Assembly: GCF_003955715.1 (NCBI RefSeq) | Contig: NZ_CP034463.1 | Span: 1,736,001-1,800,000, forward strand | Source of the DNA: Streptomyces aquilus | GTDB taxonomy: Bacteria; Actinomycetota; Actinomycetes; Streptomycetales; Streptomycetaceae | DNA: 64,000 bases | Direction of reading: 5' to 3' | Shown: piece by piece, positions 8,127 through 16,763 of the stretch | Numbering within the stretch: position 1 is the first letter of the stretch | How the letters are laid out: the number at the start of each line of letters is the position of its first letter | Made by a program: the position numbers and the translations under genes | Notes under the pieces: model-generated | Databases searched by the model: none | Told to the model about the DNA's origin: nothing | The model's input: only the letters and a program-made list of their open reading frames with translations

Positions 8127-9592
8127 GACGGGTGCTCCTCGGACGACTCGTCGCGCTGCAAAGGGAGTTCCACGGTGAAGACGGCGCCGCCCGCCGGATG
8201 GTTCGCCGCGCGGACGGTGCCGCCGTGGATGCGGACGTTCTCGGCGGTGATCGCCAGACCGAGGCCGCTGCCCTCGGAGCGGCTGCGGGCGGTGTCGGAC
8301 TTGTAGAACCGCTCGAAGACATGCGGCAGGACGTCGTCCGGGATGCCGGGACCGCTGTCGCGCACCTCGATGACCGCGCCGCGTCCGTCGGAGCCGTGCA
8401 CGTCCAGGCGCACCCGCACCGGTGCGCCGCCGTGCTTGAGCGCGTTGCCGACCAGGTTGGCGACGACCACGTCGAGGCGGCGCGGGTCCACGCGGCCACG
8501 GGCCGCGTCGGGAGGCGGCAACCGTGTGTCCACCGTGTCCGACCAGCCGCGGGCGGCCAGCGTGCGCCGGATCGACTCGGCGAGGTCGATCTCGTCGAGG
8601 TGCAGCACCGCCGCTCCCGCGTCGAACCTGGATATCTCCATCAAGTCGTCGACGAGACGGGTGAGTTTGACGGTCTCCTCGCTGATCAGCCGGACCGCGG
8701 TGGCCGTGTCGGAGTCCAGCCGGGCGGCGTCCTCGTCCAGGACGTCCGTGACAGCCGACATCGCGGCGAGCGGCGTGCGCAGCTCGTGCGAGACGTCCGC
8801 GGCGAAGCGCCGGGCCCGCGCCTCCATCTCACGCAGCTCCGCCACCGATGTCTCCAGCGCGGCGGCCGTCTCGTTGAACGCGTGGGACAGCTCGGCGAGT
8901 TCGTCGGAACCGTGCACGTCGAGCCGGGTGTCGAGGCGTCCCTCGGCCATCCTCCGGGTGGCCTGCCGGAGCGCCCGTACCGGCACGAGCACGCCCCGGG
9001 CGGCGAACAGCGCGAGCACCACGGCGAGGCCCAGGGCCGGCACCATGGCCCGCTCGACGGCGCTGACCAGCGCGTCGACGTAGGCCTGTTCCGTGGTCTG
9101 CGGCACGACCAGGAACACCCGCACCCCGGAGGCCAGCCGGGACCCGTCCGGGTCGCCGAAGGTGACCGACATGCCGACGACCAGGGAGGGGCGGCCGCCT
9201 TCGTCCACCCGCTGGAAGACGGTGGCCCGGCTGGAGGCGACGGCCGCACGGACGGCGGGCGTCAGCTCGGGGAAGCGGTCACCGGGCACGGAGGAGGCGC
9301 GCAGCTCCCGGTAGGTCACCAGCACCCGCCAGCTACCCGACGCGTCGGCGTCGGCGACGTCCGTGGCGATCTGTTGCAGCGCGGACTCGCCCGGAGGGTA
9401 GGGGAGTTCGGGGGCGCGCTCGTTCAACTGCGCCCGCAACTGCCCGATGACCGCGTCCTGGCTCTGCTGGAGGACCCCGATGCGGGCCTCCCGGAAGGTC
9501 AGCGCACCGGTCGTGGCGGCGGCGACACCGGCGACCAGCCCGAAGGCGACGACGAGACGCGGCCGCAGCCCGCGCAGTCGGCGGCGCTTCAC
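8123..9592 (-). CDS. Sensor histidine kinase
   Basis: A 489-residue membrane kinase. It has a transmembrane helix near residues 13-32, an extracytoplasmic sensor of about 150 residues, and a second helix near 178-200. A HAMP linker follows, then the dimerisation domain with the phospho-acceptor histidine in DVSHELRTPL. The ATPase domain shows NALKH, DSGPGIP and GSGLGLAI. The GTG start overlaps the response regulator stop (GTGA), giving tight co-translation. It should phosphorylate the adjacent AfsQ1-like regulator; the signal is unknown but is sensed outside the membrane. Confidence 0.92.
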   Translation of the reverse strand: MKRRRLRGLRPRLVVAFGLVAGVAAATTGALTFREARIGVLQQSQDAVIGQLRAQLNERAPELPYPPGESALQQIATDVADADASGSWRVLVTYRELRASSVPGDRFPELTPAVRAAVASSRATVFQRVDEGGRPSLVVGMSVTFGDPDGSRLASGVRVFLVVPQTTEQAYVDALVSAVERAMVPALGLAVVLALFAARGVLVPVRALRQATRRMAEGRLDTRLDVHGSDELAELSHAFNETAAALETSVAELREMEARARRFAADVSHELRTPLAAMSAVTDVLDEDAARLDSDTATAVRLISEETVKLTRLVDDLMEISRFDAGAAVLHLDEIDLAESIRRTLAARGWSDTVDTRLPPPDAARGRVDPRRLDVVVANLVGNALKHGGAPVRVRLDVHGSDGRGAVIEVRDSGPGIPDDVLPHVFERFYKSDTARSRSEGSGLGLAITAENVRIHGGTVRAANHPAGGAVFTVELPLQRDESSEEHPS

Positions 9593-10281
9593 GGGGCTGC
9601 GAAGCGGTAGCCGAAACCGCGGACGGTGTGGATGTACCGGGGTGCGCGGGGCGGTTCGGACATCTTCGTGCGCAGCCGCTTGACGCAGGCGTCCACCAGA
9701 CGGGCGTCTCCGTGGTAGTCGTGCTCCCAGACCGCCTCCAGCAGTTGCTGCCGGCTGAACACCTGGCCCGGAGACGCGGAGAGCGTGAGCAGCAGCCGCA
9801 GTTCGGAGGGGGCGAGCGCGATCGGCTCACCGCCCAGCCTGACGGTCAACCCGGCGCGGTCGACGGTCAGTTCACCGTAGCTGTCGATCTTCGGCAGCCC
9901 TTCGCCGGCGGGCACACCGCCGGAGCGGCGCAGGACGGCGCGGATACGGGCGTCGAGCACCCGGGCGGTCACGGGTTTGACGACGTAGTCGTCGGCCCCC
10001 GCCTCAAGACCGATGACGATGTCCACCTCGTCGCCGCGGGCGGTGGCCATGATGATCGGGAGCGCCTGGTCGACGGCGCGTATCGCGCGGCAGACGTCGA
10101 GTCCGGTCATGCCGGGCAGCATCAGATCGAGGACCACGATGTCCGGCCGGAACGACCGCAGTTGCTCCAGCCCCTCCTCCCCTGTCGAAGCGGCGGCGAC
10201 ATCGTGGTTCTGGCGGCGCAGCGCCAGGGCGACGCCCTCACGGACGGCACGGTCGTCTTCGATCAACAGCACACGTGGCAT
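9589..10281 (-). CDS. OmpR-family response regulator, AfsQ1-like
   Basis: A response regulator of about 230 residues: receiver domain (LLIEDD acidic pocket, phospho-acceptor in VVLDLMLPG, then KPV lysine) and winged-helix output domain (VFSRQQLLEAVWEHDYHGD, ending in TVRGFGYRF). The sequence resembles AfsQ1 and CseB of streptomycetes more than PhoP. I chose the ATG at 10281 before PRVLLIEDD; the ribosome site is weak and an upstream GTG is possible. First gene of the regulator-kinase-lipoprotein operon. Tandem 11-bp repeats in the divergent upstream region are plausible binding sites. Confidence 0.9.
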   Translation of the reverse strand: MPRVLLIEDDRAVREGVALALRRQNHDVAAASTGEEGLEQLRSFRPDIVVLDLMLPGMTGLDVCRAIRAVDQALPIIMATARGDEVDIVIGLEAGADDYVVKPVTARVLDARIRAVLRRSGGVPAGEGLPKIDSYGELTVDRAGLTVRLGGEPIALAPSELRLLLTLSASPGQVFSRQQLLEAVWEHDYHGDARLVDACVKRLRTKMSEPPRAPRYIHTVRGFGYRFAAP

Positions 10282-10349
10282 GGGGTCAGTATCCACAAGA
10301 GCACCACCAGCCACGGGAGTTACCCTTTCGTTATCCGCCGGGCCAGGTC

Positions 10350-10371
10350 CGATCACATTTCGATCACAACG
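10350..10371. promoter_or_regulatory. Abutting 11-bp direct repeats, candidate response-regulator box
   Basis: CGATCACATTT (10350-10360) is followed directly by CGATCACAACG (10361-10371); the first eight bases are identical. OmpR-family regulators bind head-to-tail sites one helical turn apart, and this pair lies between the divergent response regulator and DUF3152 genes. The second copy also forms part of an ATCAC-AAC-GTGAT inverted repeat. Confidence 0.5.
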
Positions 10372-10379
10372 TGATTGAC

Positions 10380-11219
10380 GTGACCAAGCACAAGCGAAAA
10401 CCCGTCAGCAGTCATCGCCGGAGGGCCTCCGGGCGGCGCCGTAAAGGCCAACTGACCTTCGGCCTGGCCGCGTTGACCGTCCTCGGGGCCGTCGGCTGCA
10501 CGGTGGTGGCGTGGCCGCCCTCGAACCCTCCCCTGCGGTCGTCGGACAACTCCCTGTCGGAACCGACCACAAGCACGTCACCGAGGCCGACGCCGACTCC
10601 GAGCGGTTCGCCCCGCCCTCGAACGACTCCGAGCGCCACGAAGCCCCCCGCCCTCCCCCGGCAGGGCCCCGGCACGTACGTCACGGCACCGGGCGGGAGC
10701 GCGAAGGCGGGCAAGGGAACGCCGTATCGCTACCGGGTCGAGGTGGAGGAGAACATCGACCTGTCCGCGGCGGGGGTCGCCGAGGCGGTGGACCGCATCC
10801 TCGGCGACCCGCGCGGCTGGACCGCCGACGGGCACTCGGCGTTCCAGCGGGTCGCCGACGGCCCCACCGACTTCGTGGTCCGCCTGGCCACCCCCGCGAC
10901 CGTCGACGAGGTCTGCGGCCGGAGCGGCCTCGACACGGGCGGCAAGTACAACTGCTCAGCGAACGACCAGGTCATGGTCAACCTCGACCGCTGGGTCCTG
11001 GCGACCCCCGTCTACGCGAAGGACGTCACCGCCTACCGTGCGCTGATCATCAACCACGAGGTGGGCCACTTCCTCCACCACGGCCATGTCACCTGCCCCG
11101 GCAAGGGCAAGCCGGCCCCCGCGATGATGCAGCAGATCAAGGGCATGCACGGCTGCGTCCCCAACGTCTGGCCGTACGACGCCGAGGGCCGGCTCCTCAC
11201 CGGCCCCGCCGCTCCGTGA
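10380..11219 (+). CDS. DUF3152 secreted or membrane-tethered metalloprotease-like protein
   Basis: About 279 residues. A basic N-terminus precedes a single hydrophobic segment (LTFGLAALTVLGAVGCTVVA), so the protein is probably membrane-anchored or exported. A Ser/Thr/Pro linker then leads to a DUF3152 domain. The domain carries NHEVGHFLHHGH, a perfect HExxH zinc-protease helix with further histidines, and three cysteines. The GTG at 10380 is the best start, although an in-frame GTG at 10371 is equally possible and neither has a clear ribosome site. It diverges from the two-component operon and may be a target. Proteolysis is inferred from the motif only. Confidence 0.8.
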   Translation: MTKHKRKPVSSHRRRASGRRRKGQLTFGLAALTVLGAVGCTVVAWPPSNPPLRSSDNSLSEPTTSTSPRPTPTPSGSPRPRTTPSATKPPALPRQGPGTYVTAPGGSAKAGKGTPYRYRVEVEENIDLSAAGVAEAVDRILGDPRGWTADGHSAFQRVADGPTDFVVRLATPATVDEVCGRSGLDTGGKYNCSANDQVMVNLDRWVLATPVYAKDVTAYRALIINHEVGHFLHHGHVTCPGKGKPAPAMMQQIKGMHGCVPNVWPYDAEGRLLTGPAAP

Positions 11220-11242
11220 CACCACGCCCGCCAAGGTCCCCT

Positions 11243-11593
11243 CTACGCCTGCGGCTTCGCCTCCCCCTGCGTCGCCCGCAGGTCGGCGAGCAGCTCGGCC
11301 TGGCCGGCCAGGACGCCGGAGAGGATGGTGCGGGCCACGCGGAGGAGCTCCGCGACGTGCGGGCTGGTCAGCGAGTAGTAGACGGTCGAGCCCTCCTTGC
11401 GCGTGACGACCAGGTTGGCCCGCCGCAGCACGGCCAGCTGCTGGGAGAGGTGGGCGGGCTCGATGCCCACCTCGGGCAGCATCTCGGCGACGGCGTGCTC
11501 GCGCTCGCTCAGCAGCTCCAGGACCCGGATGCGGGCCGGGTGGCCGAGCGTCTTGAAGAACTCGGCCTTCAGTTGGTACAGCGGCGTACTCAC
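11243..11593 (-). CDS. ArsR/SmtB-family winged-helix regulator
   Basis: A 116-residue ArsR-type repressor: FKTLGHPARIRVLELL, then the recognition region PAHLSQQLAVLRRANLV and the wing TRKEGSTVYYSL. No cysteine cluster typical of arsenic or cadmium sensors is present, so it probably senses something else. The GTG at 11593 follows GGGAGG by 10 bases; longer upstream frames have no ribosome site. It lies just downstream of the SulP transporter on the same strand, and it probably controls that gene through the AT-rich palindrome at 13537. Confidence 0.85.
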   Translation of the reverse strand: MSTPLYQLKAEFFKTLGHPARIRVLELLSEREHAVAEMLPEVGIEPAHLSQQLAVLRRANLVVTRKEGSTVYYSLTSPHVAELLRVARTILSGVLAGQAELLADLRATQGEAKPQA

Positions 11594-11710
11594 CCTGCCG
11601 TCGCCTCCCGGGTGCGGCAGCACGGCCCGGAACTCGGCGGGCCCCCGGCCGCCCCTCGCGTCCATCCACGCGTCACGTCCATGCGTCCCATCCTCGCCTG
11701 TACGCCCGAC

Positions 11711-11729
11711 AGCACCGAATCGGTGTGCT
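11711..11729 (-). terminator. Hairpin directly after the SulP gene
   Basis: CACCGA and TCGGTG are inverted around a single base and extended by outer AGCA/TGCT pairs, immediately after the SulP stop. There is no T-run, as is common in Streptomyces, so it may be a weak terminator or an RNA-stabilising hairpin between SulP and arsR. Confidence 0.35.
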
Positions 11730-13471
11730 CATCGGGCGGCTTCCTCGCTGGACGTTCGGGACGGGGCCTCGGCGCGGGCCGGCAGCAGTCCGGCCGTCTC
11801 CAGGTGGTCGCGGGCGGCGCGGATCGCCTCGGGTGTCGTGGCGTACTCCCGGCCCTCGTGCCGCAGCAGTGCCAGCGCGCCCGTGGAGTCGAGGACCTGG
11901 CGCTGGCCGGCGCGTACCCCGGAGGCGAGGACGAGGATGCCGCGCCGGTGCAGCCTCTCCACCGCGTCCTTCAGGAGCAGGGCGCCGGTGGCGTCCATGG
12001 TCGACACCCGGGACATGCGCAGGACGACGACCCGGACGTCGGCCACGTCGGTCAGCTCCAGCAGGAAGCGGTGGGCGGCGGCGAAGAACAGGGGGCCGTC
12101 GATGCGGTACGCCACGATGTGCTCGGCCAGCAGGGCGTGCTCCTCGGCGCTGTGGTCGCCCCGGTCGAGGGGCACCTGGTCGAAGCGGGCCTGCTTGGCC
12201 ACGGCCCGCAGGGCGAGGGCGCCCGCCGCGGCGAGGCCGATGATCACGGCGTAGACCAGGTCCAGGACCAGGGTCGCCGCGGCGGTCAGGACGAGGATCA
12301 GCGCGTCGGAGCGGGTGGCCTTCGCCATGGCCCGCAGTGAGCCGGTCTCGACCATGCGGACCGCGGTGGCCAGCAGCACGCCGGCGAGCGCGGCGAGCGG
12401 GATCCTCGACACGAGGGGTGCCGCCGCGAAGACGATGACGGCGAGGATCGCGGCGTGGGTGAGGGCGGCCAGCCGGGAGCTCGCGCCGGTGCGGACGTTG
12501 ACGGCGGTGCGGGCGATGGCGCCGGTCGCCGGGACGCCTCCGAACAGCGGGGCGGCGATGTTCGCCAGGCCCTGGCCGAACAGTTCCCGGTCCGGGTCGT
12601 GCTTCTGACCCACCGTCATCCCGTCCGCCACCGAGGCGGACAGCAGGGACTCCAGGGCCGCCAGCGCCGCGACCGCCACGGCCGGGGCGAGCAGCGTGCC
12701 GAGCGAGCCGAGCTCCAGGAAGGACAGCGAGGGAGCGGGCAGCCCGGACGGCAGGTCGCCGATCGGCCGCGCCGCGTCCAGGCCCGCGGCCTGGGCGACC
12801 ACCGTGGCGGCGGCGACCGCGAGGAGGGAGAAGGGGACGGTGGGTCGCCACCTGGCACCGACGAGCATGACCACCGCGACGGCGCCGGCGAATCCGACCG
12901 CGGTCCAGTTCGGGGACGTCGCGAACGCCTCGACCGCCCGCCAGGCCACCACCAGCACCCGGTCGCCCTCGGGCTTGGGCACGCCGAGCGCGTTGGGGAT
13001 CTGCTGGAGGCCGATGACGCAGGCGATGCCGAGCGTGAAGCCCTCGACGACGGGGGCGGGCACGTACTGCATGTACCGGCCGGCCCGCAGCGCGGCCAGG
13101 GCGACCAGCATGACGCCGGCCATCACGCCGACCGTGAGGACTCCCGTCGGACCGTACTCTCCCACGATCGGGACGAGGACCACGGTCATGGCCCCGGTCG
13201 GACCCGACACCTGCAGATTCGATCCGCCGAAGACCGCGGCGAGCGCGCCCGCGACCACCGCGGTCGCCAGCCCCGCCGCCGCGCCCAGGCCCGAGGAGAC
13301 CCCGAAACCGAGGGCCAGCGGCAGCGCCACGATCGCCACGGTCAACCCGGCCAGCAGGTCCCGCCGCGGATCGCGGCGCATCTCGGCGAAGTCGTCGCGA
13401 CGGGGCAGCAGCGCGCCGATCCGGGCCCGGACGGCCCGGGCCGTCGCCCTCATCAGATGTGGCTGGTGCAC
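11729..13471 (-). CDS. SulP/SLC26-family anion transporter with STAS domain
   Basis: A 580-residue inner-membrane permease. The N-terminal two-thirds has 10-14 hydrophobic helices with the SulP marks DLLAGLTVAIVALPLALGFG and VSGPTGAMTV. The last 130 or so residues form a cytoplasmic STAS domain with the conserved SRVSTMDATGALLL strand-turn. Such proteins move sulfate, bicarbonate or dicarboxylates; the substrate is not readable here. Start GTG at 13471 has GAGG 6 bases upstream; an internal ATG at 13453 is an alternative. An ArsR regulator lies downstream and a candidate ArsR operator overlaps its promoter. Confidence 0.9.
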   Translation of the reverse strand: MHQPHLMRATARAVRARIGALLPRRDDFAEMRRDPRRDLLAGLTVAIVALPLALGFGVSSGLGAAAGLATAVVAGALAAVFGGSNLQVSGPTGAMTVVLVPIVGEYGPTGVLTVGVMAGVMLVALAALRAGRYMQYVPAPVVEGFTLGIACVIGLQQIPNALGVPKPEGDRVLVVAWRAVEAFATSPNWTAVGFAGAVAVVMLVGARWRPTVPFSLLAVAAATVVAQAAGLDAARPIGDLPSGLPAPSLSFLELGSLGTLLAPAVAVAALAALESLLSASVADGMTVGQKHDPDRELFGQGLANIAAPLFGGVPATGAIARTAVNVRTGASSRLAALTHAAILAVIVFAAAPLVSRIPLAALAGVLLATAVRMVETGSLRAMAKATRSDALILVLTAAATLVLDLVYAVIIGLAAAGALALRAVAKQARFDQVPLDRGDHSAEEHALLAEHIVAYRIDGPLFFAAAHRFLLELTDVADVRVVVLRMSRVSTMDATGALLLKDAVERLHRRGILVLASGVRAGQRQVLDSTGALALLRHEGREYATTPEAIRAARDHLETAGLLPARAEAPSRTSSEEAAR

Positions 13472-13536
13472 GATGCCTCGGCTTCTCCCGCGCGCCCCAC
13501 CCCGGTGGTGGACGCGAAAGGCACAGCATCTAGTGA

Positions 13537-13574
13537 ATTGCGAAATTATGCAATTGCGTATCCAGCTACGTCAC
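13537..13574 (-). promoter_or_regulatory. SulP promoter overlapped by AT-rich palindrome (candidate ArsR site)
   Basis: An 18-base inverted repeat, ATTGC-N8-GCAAT (13537-13554), stands out as AT-rich in GC-rich surroundings. On the minus strand it contains CATAAT (13545-13550) as a -10 element, 18 bases after GTGACG (13569-13574). A repressor bound there would block RNA polymerase, fitting the nearby arsR gene. ATTGCG is also directly repeated 16 bases on. Confidence 0.5.
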
Positions 13575-13655
13575 CCCGCGCTTCGAGCAGGGGGAGGATT
13601 CTCGATCACCCCGTCCGGGTAGCCACCCACCCCATCGTCCTCATCGGAGGCATCG

Positions 13656-14540
13656 GTGTTCAGAACTCGACGCACCACCCTCAGACGCTCGCGCTTATCC
13701 ACCACGGTCCTGGGCCTGTTGGTCCTCGCCGCCGTCACGGGATCCGGCACGGGCGCCGCCGCGGCGCCCGTGCCCGGCGCCTCGGTGACCGGCGCGGCCG
13801 CCGCCGTCGCATCCCTGGAGGTCGCCGGTACGAGCTGGGCCGTGGACGAACGCACCGGACGGTTACGGGTGTTCACCGACTCCACGGTCTCGGACACGGA
13901 CCTGGCCAGACTGCGGCAGACCACCGGACGCTTCACCGGCGCCGCGACCCTCACCCGGCTCGACGGCCGGCTGCGCACCCTGGTGTCGGGCGGTGACGGC
14001 ATCTACGCGGCCGCCTGGCGCTGCTCGGCCGGCGTCAACGTCCAGAGCGGCAGCACGTATTACTTCGTCACCGCCGGCCATTGCACCGACGGCGCGGGCA
14101 CCTGGTTCACCAGCTCCGCCATGACGACGGCGATCGGCGCGACCACCGCCACCAGCTTCCCCGGCGACGACTTCGGCATCGTCCGCTACACCAACGCGGC
14201 CGTGCCGCACCCCGGCACCATCGGCACCGTCGACATCACCGGGACCGCCACCGCCTACGTCGGCCAGGCCGTCTGCCGCCGGGGAGCGACCACCGGCGTC
14301 CACTGCGGCCGGGTCACGGCAGTGAACGCGACCGTCAACTACGGCGGCGGGGACGTGGTCTACGGGTTGATCCAGACCAACATCTGCGCGGAACCCGGCG
14401 ACAGCGGCGGCCCGCTCTATGCCGGCGACAAGGTCATCGGCATCCTCTCGGGCGGCTCCGGCAACTGCACCTCGGGCGGGACCACTTATTACCAGCCGAT
14501 CCAAGAGGCCCTGAACGCTTACGGGTTGTCGGTCTACTGA
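13656..14540 (+). CDS. Secreted S1-family serine protease, streptogrisin-like
   Basis: A 294-residue pre-pro-protease. The signal peptide covers about residues 1-38 and a propeptide runs to about residue 110. The mature enzyme begins near SGGDGIY, as in Streptomyces griseus proteases. The catalytic triad is His142 (TAGHC), Asp172 (GDDFGIV) and Ser250 (PGDSGGP). Cysteines 123/143, 207/217 and 244/271 should form the three usual disulfides. The GTG start follows TCGGAGG by 5 bases. Length and prosegment fit streptogrisins A/B/D, so chymotrypsin-like secreted protein breakdown is likely. It overlaps the convergent EamA gene by 7 bases. Confidence 0.92.
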   Translation: MFRTRRTTLRRSRLSTTVLGLLVLAAVTGSGTGAAAAPVPGASVTGAAAAVASLEVAGTSWAVDERTGRLRVFTDSTVSDTDLARLRQTTGRFTGAATLTRLDGRLRTLVSGGDGIYAAAWRCSAGVNVQSGSTYYFVTAGHCTDGAGTWFTSSAMTTAIGATTATSFPGDDFGIVRYTNAAVPHPGTIGTVDITGTATAYVGQAVCRRGATTGVHCGRVTAVNATVNYGGGDVVYGLIQTNICAEPGDSGGPLYAGDKVIGILSGGSGNCTSGGTTYYQPIQEALNAYGLSVY

Positions 14541-15499
14541 GCTCCCCGGTCGCCGAGCGGAGCCACGACGGGCGCGGGGGCGACGTCCCCTTCCTCGCCA
14601 CGTCGGCGGCGGACGGTCCGCGCCGGGGTGGTGAGGACGGCGAGGCACGCGATGACGAACGCGATCCCGGCCCAGCCGGCGGCCGGGAGGCGTTCGCCGA
14701 CGACCAGGACGGCGAGCACGGCCGCGACCGCCGGTTCGAGCAGGGACAGGGTCGTGGCGGTGCTCGCCGGGACATGCGCCAGCCCCCAACCGAACAGCAC
14801 GTACCCGGCGAACATGGGGACGACGGCCATGTAGCCGCCGACCGCGGCATTGGACCAGGAGCCGACGAGCGCGCCACCGGTCGCCAACAGGACGGGTACG
14901 AGGAGCAGCCCGCCGAGCCCGAACACGGCGCCCATCGCCGCGCGGGAGGGGATGCCACCGGTGATCAGCCGGTGCGCGGCCCAGGAGTAGAGGGCGTACG
15001 TCGTGGCGGCGACCAGGCCCAGGCCGACGCCGAGCAGGGTGGCCGCCATGGACCCCGCGCCCGTGTCGCCGTCGGCATGGGCGGCCTCGGCGACGCACAG
15101 CAGGGCGGTGCCGAGCAGGCCGAGGGCGGCGGCGAGCAGCCAGCGCCGGGTGAGCCGGCGGCGGTCCAGGGCGCGTTCGATGACGGCCGAGGCCAGCGGG
15201 GCGGTGCCGATGGAGACGACGGTGCCGACGGCGACTCCGGCCAGGTGCATCGAGGTGTAGAAGGCAAGGGGATAGATCGCCACCGAGGCGGCGCCGAGCA
15301 GGACCGTGCCGCGCCGCGCACGCAGCCGGCCGGCGTCACGGGCGATCCGCGGTGCGGCGACGAGGGCCTGGAGGAGTCCGCCGAGGCCCATCGCGACGGC
15401 GCCGATGGCGAGCGGGCCGACCTGCGGGGCCAGGGTGGCGGCCGTGCCGGTGGTCCCCCACAGCACGGAGGCCGCCAGCACGCACAGGGCTCCCGTCAT
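14534..15499 (-). CDS. EamA-family (DMT) transporter
   Basis: A 321-residue permease with ten predicted helices arranged as two EamA repeats (first [17 protein letters not shown], second beginning [15 protein letters not shown]). The family exports metabolites such as amino acids or nucleosides. The start could be the ATG at 15499 or a GTG at 15529 that overlaps the TetR stop as GTGA, which would give coupled translation. The TetR gene lies directly upstream on the same strand, so this transporter is probably its regulated target. Confidence 0.85.
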   Translation of the reverse strand: MTGALCVLAASVLWGTTGTAATLAPQVGPLAIGAVAMGLGGLLQALVAAPRIARDAGRLRARRGTVLLGAASVAIYPLAFYTSMHLAGVAVGTVVSIGTAPLASAVIERALDRRRLTRRWLLAAALGLLGTALLCVAEAAHADGDTGAGSMAATLLGVGLGLVAATTYALYSWAAHRLITGGIPSRAAMGAVFGLGGLLLVPVLLATGGALVGSWSNAAVGGYMAVVPMFAGYVLFGWGLAHVPASTATTLSLLEPAVAAVLAVLVVGERLPAAGWAGIAFVIACLAVLTTPARTVRRRRGEEGDVAPAPVVAPLGDRGAQ

Positions 15500-15525
15500 G
15501 GCGGAACCGCCGGGTGCGGTGCCCT

Positions 15526-16131
15526 TCACAGTCGGTCCAGCAGGGCCGCCGCGAGGGCGCGGGCGTGTTGGAGGCGCGCGCCGTCGCCTTCCAGGCCGGC
15601 CCGGGCCATCGCACCCTCCAGCAGGAAGGAGAGGTGCTCGGCCGTGGCGCGGGTTGTGTCGGGGCGACCGGGCAGCAGCTGCTCCAGGTGCCCGGCGATC
15701 AGCTGCTCGACCTGCTCCTTGTGGGCACGGACCACGGCTCGGCCCTCGTCCCCCGCCGGGAGTTCGGCGGCGGCGTTGAGCAGACCGCAGCCGCGGAAGC
15801 CGCGCTCGTAGGCGAACGCGGCGTGGTCGGCGTAGGCGTCGAAGACCGCCAGCACGCCGTCGCGCGGCCCGGCGGCCCGCTCCAGACGCGCCCGGTACAG
15901 CCCGAGCCATTCCTCGTGCCGGGCGTCCAGGTAGGCGCGGACGAGTTCGGCCTTGGAGGAGAAGTTGTTGTACAGGCTCATCTTGGCCACACCGGCGTCG
16001 GCGGTGATCGTGTCGATGCCGGTCGCGGCCACGCCGTCGGCGTAGAACCGGCGGGCCGCGGCCGCCAGCAGCCGTTCCCGGGCGGGACGCCGCCGCGGCT
16101 TCCCGGCGGCGCCCGCGTCGGTCTCACTCAT
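15526..16131 (-). CDS. TetR-family repressor
   Basis: A 201-residue TetR regulator. The N-terminal helix-turn-helix is standard: ERLLAAAARRFYADGVAATGIDTITADAGVAKMSLYNNF. The C-terminal ligand domain resembles that of regulators controlling small exporters. An excellent 22-bp operator-like palindrome starts 15 bases upstream of the ATG, so autoregulation and control of the co-transcribed EamA exporter are likely. A GGAG site lies 9 bases before the start. The ligand is unknown. Confidence 0.9.
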   Translation of the reverse strand: MSETDAGAAGKPRRRPARERLLAAAARRFYADGVAATGIDTITADAGVAKMSLYNNFSSKAELVRAYLDARHEEWLGLYRARLERAAGPRDGVLAVFDAYADHAAFAYERGFRGCGLLNAAAELPAGDEGRAVVRAHKEQVEQLIAGHLEQLLPGRPDTTRATAEHLSFLLEGAMARAGLEGDGARLQHARALAAALLDRL

Positions 16132-16145
16132 CGCAGGGCTCCAAA

Positions 16146-16167
16146 CTAGGTAGGTAGGTCTACCTAG
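16146..16167. promoter_or_regulatory. TetR operator, 8-bp perfect inverted repeat
   Basis: CTAGGTAG (16146-16153) and CTACCTAG (16160-16167) are perfect inverted arms around GTAGGT, just upstream of the TetR ATG. The size, symmetry and GTAGGT-type sequence are typical of TetR self-operators, and the 5' leader of the repressor gene is the expected location. Confidence 0.7.
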
Positions 16168-16212
16168 ACTGTAGCGGACGGCGCCGCCGCCGGGGCCCTG
16201 GTGTCGACCGCC

Positions 16213-16641
16213 TCAGGAGCCCGCGAGGAACGTGAGGCGCACCTTGCGCTGCGGGTTGTCCCTGTTGGTGTCGACCAGGCACACCGACTGCCACGTCCCG
16301 AGTTCCAGCCGCCCGTCGATCACCGGCAGTGTCGCGTGCGGCGGCACGAAGGCCGGGAGGACGTGGTCACGGCCGTGGCCGGGGCTGCCGTGCCGGTGCT
16401 GCCAGCGGTCGTCGGCGGGCAGGAGGGTGTGCAGGGCGGAGAGCAGGTCGTCGTCGCTGCCGGCGCCCGTCTCGATGATCGCGATCCCCGCGGTGGCGTG
16501 CGGGACGAAGAGGTTGAGGAGGCCGTCCCGTCCGGCGGCGGCCTCGCGCAGGAAGGCCGCGCAGTCGCCGGTGAGGTCGACCACGCGCTCGGTCGATCCG
16601 GAGGTGATGTTCAGTACTCGGGTGGTGAACGTGTCTGACAT
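16213..16641 (-). CDS. YjbQ-family (UPF0047) protein
   Basis: A 142-residue YjbQ-family protein. The conserved FVPHATAGIAIIE core and the later FVPPHATLPVIDGRLELGTWQSVCLVD stretch carry the histidines and acidic residues of the family. Members have been annotated as secondary thiamine-phosphate synthases, but that activity is weak and the physiological role is unsettled. An alternative start at 16659 is in frame; neither has a strong ribosome site. It stands alone between the TetR operator region and the sulfonate operon. Confidence 0.85.
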   Translation of the reverse strand: MSDTFTTRVLNITSGSTERVVDLTGDCAAFLREAAAGRDGLLNLFVPHATAGIAIIETGAGSDDDLLSALHTLLPADDRWQHRHGSPGHGRDHVLPAFVPPHATLPVIDGRLELGTWQSVCLVDTNRDNPQRKVRLTFLAGS

Positions 16642-16726
16642 ACCGCCATCGTCACCCATCCGTCAGGCCGCGAGGACGATCCGCCGCCCGCCTCGCGATA
16701 CGGCGGGTCCATTCCGCGAGACGCCA

Positions 16727-16756
16727 TTGACCATGGCCACGCCATCTGGCTACGTT
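16727..16756 (+). promoter_or_regulatory. Promoter giving a leaderless transcript for the leader peptide
   Basis: TTGACC (16727-16732), 18 bases, then TACGTT (16751-16756) resemble a housekeeping promoter. The predicted start point, about 7 bases after the -10 element, coincides with the ATG at 16764, so the mRNA would begin at the start codon. Confidence 0.6.
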
Positions 16757-16763
16757 CGACGGC

